Assembly: GCA_023957155.1 (NCBI GenBank)
Contig: JAMLHK010000012.1
Coordinates: 106,273-170,272 of the forward strand
Source: Chitinophagaceae bacterium
Lineage (GTDB): Bacteria; Bacteroidota; Bacteroidia; Chitinophagales; Chitinophagaceae
Direction of reading: 5' to 3'
DNA: 64,000 nt
Positions within the stretch are counted from its first letter, which is position 1, and each line of letters begins with the position of its first letter. Under the pieces are notes generated by a model, which had not been told where the DNA came from, searched no databases, and saw nothing but the letters and a program-made list of their open reading frames with translations. Position numbers and translations under genes: made by a program. Positions 63,292 to 64,000 of the stretch are shown in pieces.

Positions 63292-64000
63292 TGGAAGGTT
63301 TTTATAACAAAACACTAAGCAAATTAGAAATGGCAATCAAAGAATTAGAGATTGATGCTAATAATCCTTTACAGCGGATTGAAACCATAATATCTAAGAT
63401 TGTTAGCTGCCTGTCTGAAGTAAAAAAATACGTGCTGAAAGAGGGGTTTAAAGATTTGGAAGAAGAAGTTTATTTTTTTAAGTATCAGAAGCCTGTTATC
63501 GTTGCCAAACTCATTTATTACAATACTATTTATAAGATAGAAGCCAAAAAACCTTTCGGCGGAAAGCAGGTTATGGAAGCTTGTTTGAATGAAAAATTGG
63601 TAAAGCTGAAAAGGTTCAGTGACGGCAACATTGAATTTCTTAAATATTACTGGACAAACAGCACCTATCTTGACCACAAATATTTTGTACGTGGACAGCA
63701 CGACATCAAATTAAGTTTAGATACTATTTTTTTTGAAACAGACCATAGATTTTCTACCTCTCACGATTATAAGGTAGCAAAAATAATCGCAAATGACAGA
63801 CTACAGATTTACCTTGAAGAACAGCTAAATAGTAATACTAAAATAGAAGAGGGTTCTGAAAGCTCCCCTCTGAATTGGACAGGGAGCAAAACTGCATTAA
63901 CCGAGTTGATTTATGCACTGTATTCGCAAGGTGTATTTGGTAATGCAGACATAAAAGTCATCGCCAAAACATTTGAAAACACATTCAATATCAGCTTGGG
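63292..64000 (+). CDS. rteC: RteC-family regulator, cut by the window edge
   Basis: At least 236 residues, open to the last base of the window. Start at 63292 (MEGFYNKTLSK) or 63280. The N-terminal helical part (KLEMAIKELEIDANNPLQRIETIISK) and the terminal SPLNWTGSKTALTELIYALYSQGVFGNADIKVIAKTFE are the RteC signature. In CTnDOT, RteC activates the excision operon and is itself controlled by the RteA/RteB two-component pair. Neither partner is in the window. It is placed after the cargo, not beside tetQ as in CTnDOT. Confidence 0.85.

Larger units (their letters stand above)
17305..64000. mobile_element. Integrative and conjugative element, CTnDOT/Bacteroidota type (right end outside window)
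   Basis: The span holds an integrase at its left edge, excisionase-like HTH genes, a full tra set, a mob module and candidate oriT, an RteC regulator and resistance cargo. This is the content of a Bacteroidota conjugative transposon. The left boundary is inferred to lie between the truncated gene (ends 17304) and the integrase (17579). The right boundary, RteA/RteB and the partner att site are not in the window. Confidence 0.85.

Overview
The window is Bacteroidota DNA, most like the Chitinophagales/Sphingobacteriales side. The evidence is promoters of the TTTG/TAnnTTTG type, A-rich sequence before start codons, a PafA-type alkaline phosphatase, and a Bacteroides-type conjugation module. No rRNA, tRNA or CRISPR array was seen.

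Layout. (1) About 1-17.3 kb is chromosomal. It starts with a class I ribonucleotide reductase operon (nrdB-nrdA, minus strand) behind a cobalamin riboswitch. A plus-strand phosphate-scavenging cluster follows: two alkaline-phosphatase-superfamily paralogues, a GDPD/esterase fusion, two tandem purple acid phosphatases, PafA and a second GDPD. Then come a lipoprotein, a glycoside-hydrolase-like protein and an N-terminally truncated RecG/AlbA_2-type protein. The intergenic gaps carry several palindrome families and two copies of a MITE-like repeat. (2) From about 17.3 kb to the window edge lies an integrative and conjugative element (ICE) of the CTnDOT/Bacteroidota type, with its right end outside the window. 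It begins with a tyrosine integrase of the IntDOT type. An early region follows with ssb and a DUF1281-like gene, each broken by one in-frame stop. Next is a PRTRC cassette that reads as a minimal ubiquitin-like conjugation system: a Gly-terminated Ubl, an E2-like protein and an E1/ThiF-like protein, plus two accessory proteins. After it come regulators (orphan receiver, two excisionase-like HTH proteins), a TIGR02391-type protein, the minus-strand tra operons (traA-traQ set), a hairpin-rich candidate oriT, and mobA/mobB/mobC on the plus strand. (3) From 45.4 kb the ICE carries cargo: arsR-arsM-phosphatase, a heavy-metal RND system whose pump is fused to its outer-membrane protein, a P-type ATPase, and a TetR-controlled operon (lipoprotein, cytochrome b, TolC, adaptor, RND pump). 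The window ends inside an rteC regulator.

How the parts work together. The integrase and HTH proteins would move the element. The relaxosome (MobA/MobB acting at the hairpin region), the coupling ATPase MobC and the Tra apparatus would transfer it. RteC and the receiver protein would time transfer, and the metal and drug efflux cargo would pay for carriage. The PRTRC cassette lies between the integrase and the transfer genes, and its role in the element is not established.
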